Assembly: GCF_000963705.1 (NCBI RefSeq)
Contig: NZ_LAJY01000279.1
Location: 1 to 7,274 of the forward strand
Source: Elstera litoralis
GTDB taxonomy: Bacteria > Pseudomonadota > Alphaproteobacteria > Elsterales > Elsteraceae
DNA: 7,274 nucleotides
Direction: 5' to 3'
Shown here: piece after piece, positions 6,596 through 7,274 of the stretch
Layout: every line of letters starts with the position of its first letter
Numbering within the stretch: position 1 is the first letter of the stretch
The notes under the pieces: model-generated
What the model saw: only the letters and a program-made list of their open reading frames with translations
The model's database searches: none
What the model was told of the DNA's origin: nothing
Made by a program: the position numbers and the translations under genes

Positions 6596-7078
6596 TCAAC
6601 CGTTCAGTTTCGCAAAATGGGCGTTGCAGATCGTGGCGACGAACTCGGTCAGCAACCGCCCACACGCCTCGGCGTCCAAGGCGCTTGCGGGCAAGGTTTC
6701 CAGCAGCTTTTCGCGCGGGTCGAGGCGCTGCACCGTGAGCACGCCGGTTCGATCAAAGCCGATGCGCAGCTTTTCCCCCTCCGGCTGACCGTCGAAAAAC
6801 AGCACGAACAGGATCGAGGAAATGAAGGGCTCCGGCCCGCGCTGGGGAATATCGCGCAGGTGAATGCCCGCTTCGTCCAATGCCTCGTTCACATCGTGCA
6901 GCGCGTGCTGAAGCCGAGGCAGATACTGCGTGCGCCAAAGCTCGCGGCAGCGCAGTAACTGGCTGGCCTCCTGCTCGGCGGATTCCCGCGCCGCGCGGTC
7001 GCGCGCCGAGATAATGCCGTCGATGCTTTTTTTCTGCGCGATGATCGTGGCCAAAGCGGCGTGATACGTGTGCGTCAT
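6596..7078 (-). CDS. Hypothetical 160-residue protein, family not recognised
   Basis: A clean ORF with a strong Shine-Dalgarno (GGAGGA, 8 nt before the ATG at 7078) and coding-like third positions. It is convergent with hldE with 11 bp between the stops and no clear shared terminator. There is no signal peptide and no convincing membrane helix. Residues 1-70 look mostly helical and charged (KKSIDGIISARDRAARESAEQEA, 16-38; LPRLQHALHDVNEALDEAG, 53-71), possibly coiled coil. Residues 83-117 look like beta strands (PFISSILFVLFFDGQ; EKLRIGFDRTGVLTVQRLD), and 131-157 like a final helix with C139 and C151. I do not recognise the family and assign no function. A tract of seven A in codons 15-18 is a possible slippage site. 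A soluble cytoplasmic protein is the most that can be inferred. Confidence 0.75.
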   Translation of the reverse strand: MTHTYHAALATIIAQKKSIDGIISARDRAARESAEQEASQLLRCRELWRTQYLPRLQHALHDVNEALDEAGIHLRDIPQRGPEPFISSILFVLFFDGQPEGEKLRIGFDRTGVLTVQRLDPREKLLETLPASALDAEACGRLLTEFVATICNAHFAKLNG

Positions 7079-7269
7079 GAGCGTGTTCCTCCGTCCTCCC
7101 GGTCATTCTCACGCACTAACATGGACAGAGTGTGTGCGGCGCGGTAAGCATGACGGGTGACTTTCGATAAAATACGGCACTCCTTAAGGACTGTTGGACG
7201 GCGTACGGCCTGCCCCCATGTCTTGCGCAACAATCCGCCCGAGCGGACAGAAGAGCCGAAGGTGAGAAC
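7079..7269. other. Intergenic region between divergent gene starts, no gene seen
   Basis: This gap of about 190 bp lies between the start of the hypothetical gene (7078, minus) and a possible plus-strand start at 7270, so it should hold promoters for both directions. Visible items are a perfect palindrome tccttaagga (7181-7190), a short palindrome ttgcgcaa (7223-7230), and a -10-like taaaat (7168-7173) with only a poor -35 (taagca, 7145-7150). None is strong enough to call a promoter. No tRNA or strong terminator is visible. Confidence 0.4.
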
Positions 7270-7274
7270 ATGAA
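7270..7274 (+). CDS. Possible start of a plus-strand gene, cut by the window edge
   Basis: An ATG at 7270 is preceded by aaggtgag (7259-7266), a good Shine-Dalgarno match 3 to 5 nt away, and lies downstream of a non-coding stretch of about 190 bp. Only five bases are visible, so nothing can be said about the product. The call rests on the ribosome-binding site and on its divergent position relative to the 6596-7078 gene. Confidence 0.3.

Noticed and set aside
7234..7247. Short hairpin tccgc-ccga-gcgga upstream of the possible start at 7270
   Set aside because: A 5-bp stem is common by chance in GC-rich DNA, and nothing supports a riboswitch or leader RNA.

Overview
The window looks like a chromosomal piece of a GC-rich Gram-negative alphaproteobacterium. 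The grounds are high GC at third codon positions, a heptose/LPS-core gene set, a cyclic-nucleotide-gated PP2C phosphatase, and a DUF2946-YcnI-CopC/CopD copper cluster. A member of Rhodospirillales is my best guess, but this is inference from gene content, not a database match.

Left part, minus strand, read from about 2950 down to 1. First comes a regulatory phosphatase with a Crp-type cyclic-nucleotide-binding domain joined through a helical linker to a SpoIIE/RsbU-type PP2C domain. Its stop codon shares one base (TGATG) with the start of a small Cys/His-containing DUF2946-like exported protein. Then follow a YcnI-family (DUF1775) exported copper-binding protein and a CopC-CopD-type protein that runs off the left edge. 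All four point the same way and could form one transcription unit, in which a signalling protein leads periplasmic copper handling. Two perfect stem-loops lie in the 100-bp gap between the ycnI-like and copC-like genes.

Middle part, plus strand, 3057-6584. A tight three-gene unit for LPS core/heptose synthesis: a WaaE/LgtF-like family 2 glycosyltransferase, a GT-B (family 4) glycosyltransferase that overlaps it by 4 bp (GTGA), and hldE, the bifunctional heptose-7-phosphate kinase / heptose-1-phosphate adenylyltransferase. The family 4 gene carries an apparent one-base frameshift near 4908-4910. Skipping one base restores a 402-residue protein ending 9 bp before hldE.

Right part. A convergent minus-strand gene (6596-7078) encodes an unrecognised 160-residue cytoplasmic-looking protein. 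A gap of about 190 bp follows, and at the very edge lies a possible plus-strand start codon (7270) with a Shine-Dalgarno-like sequence.

I see no tRNA or rRNA gene, insertion sequence, CRISPR array or prophage. The points most worth a second look are the frameshifted glycosyltransferase, the coupling of a cNMP/PP2C phosphatase to copper genes, the paired stem-loops and the orphan 160-residue protein. I found no convincing new multi-gene system.
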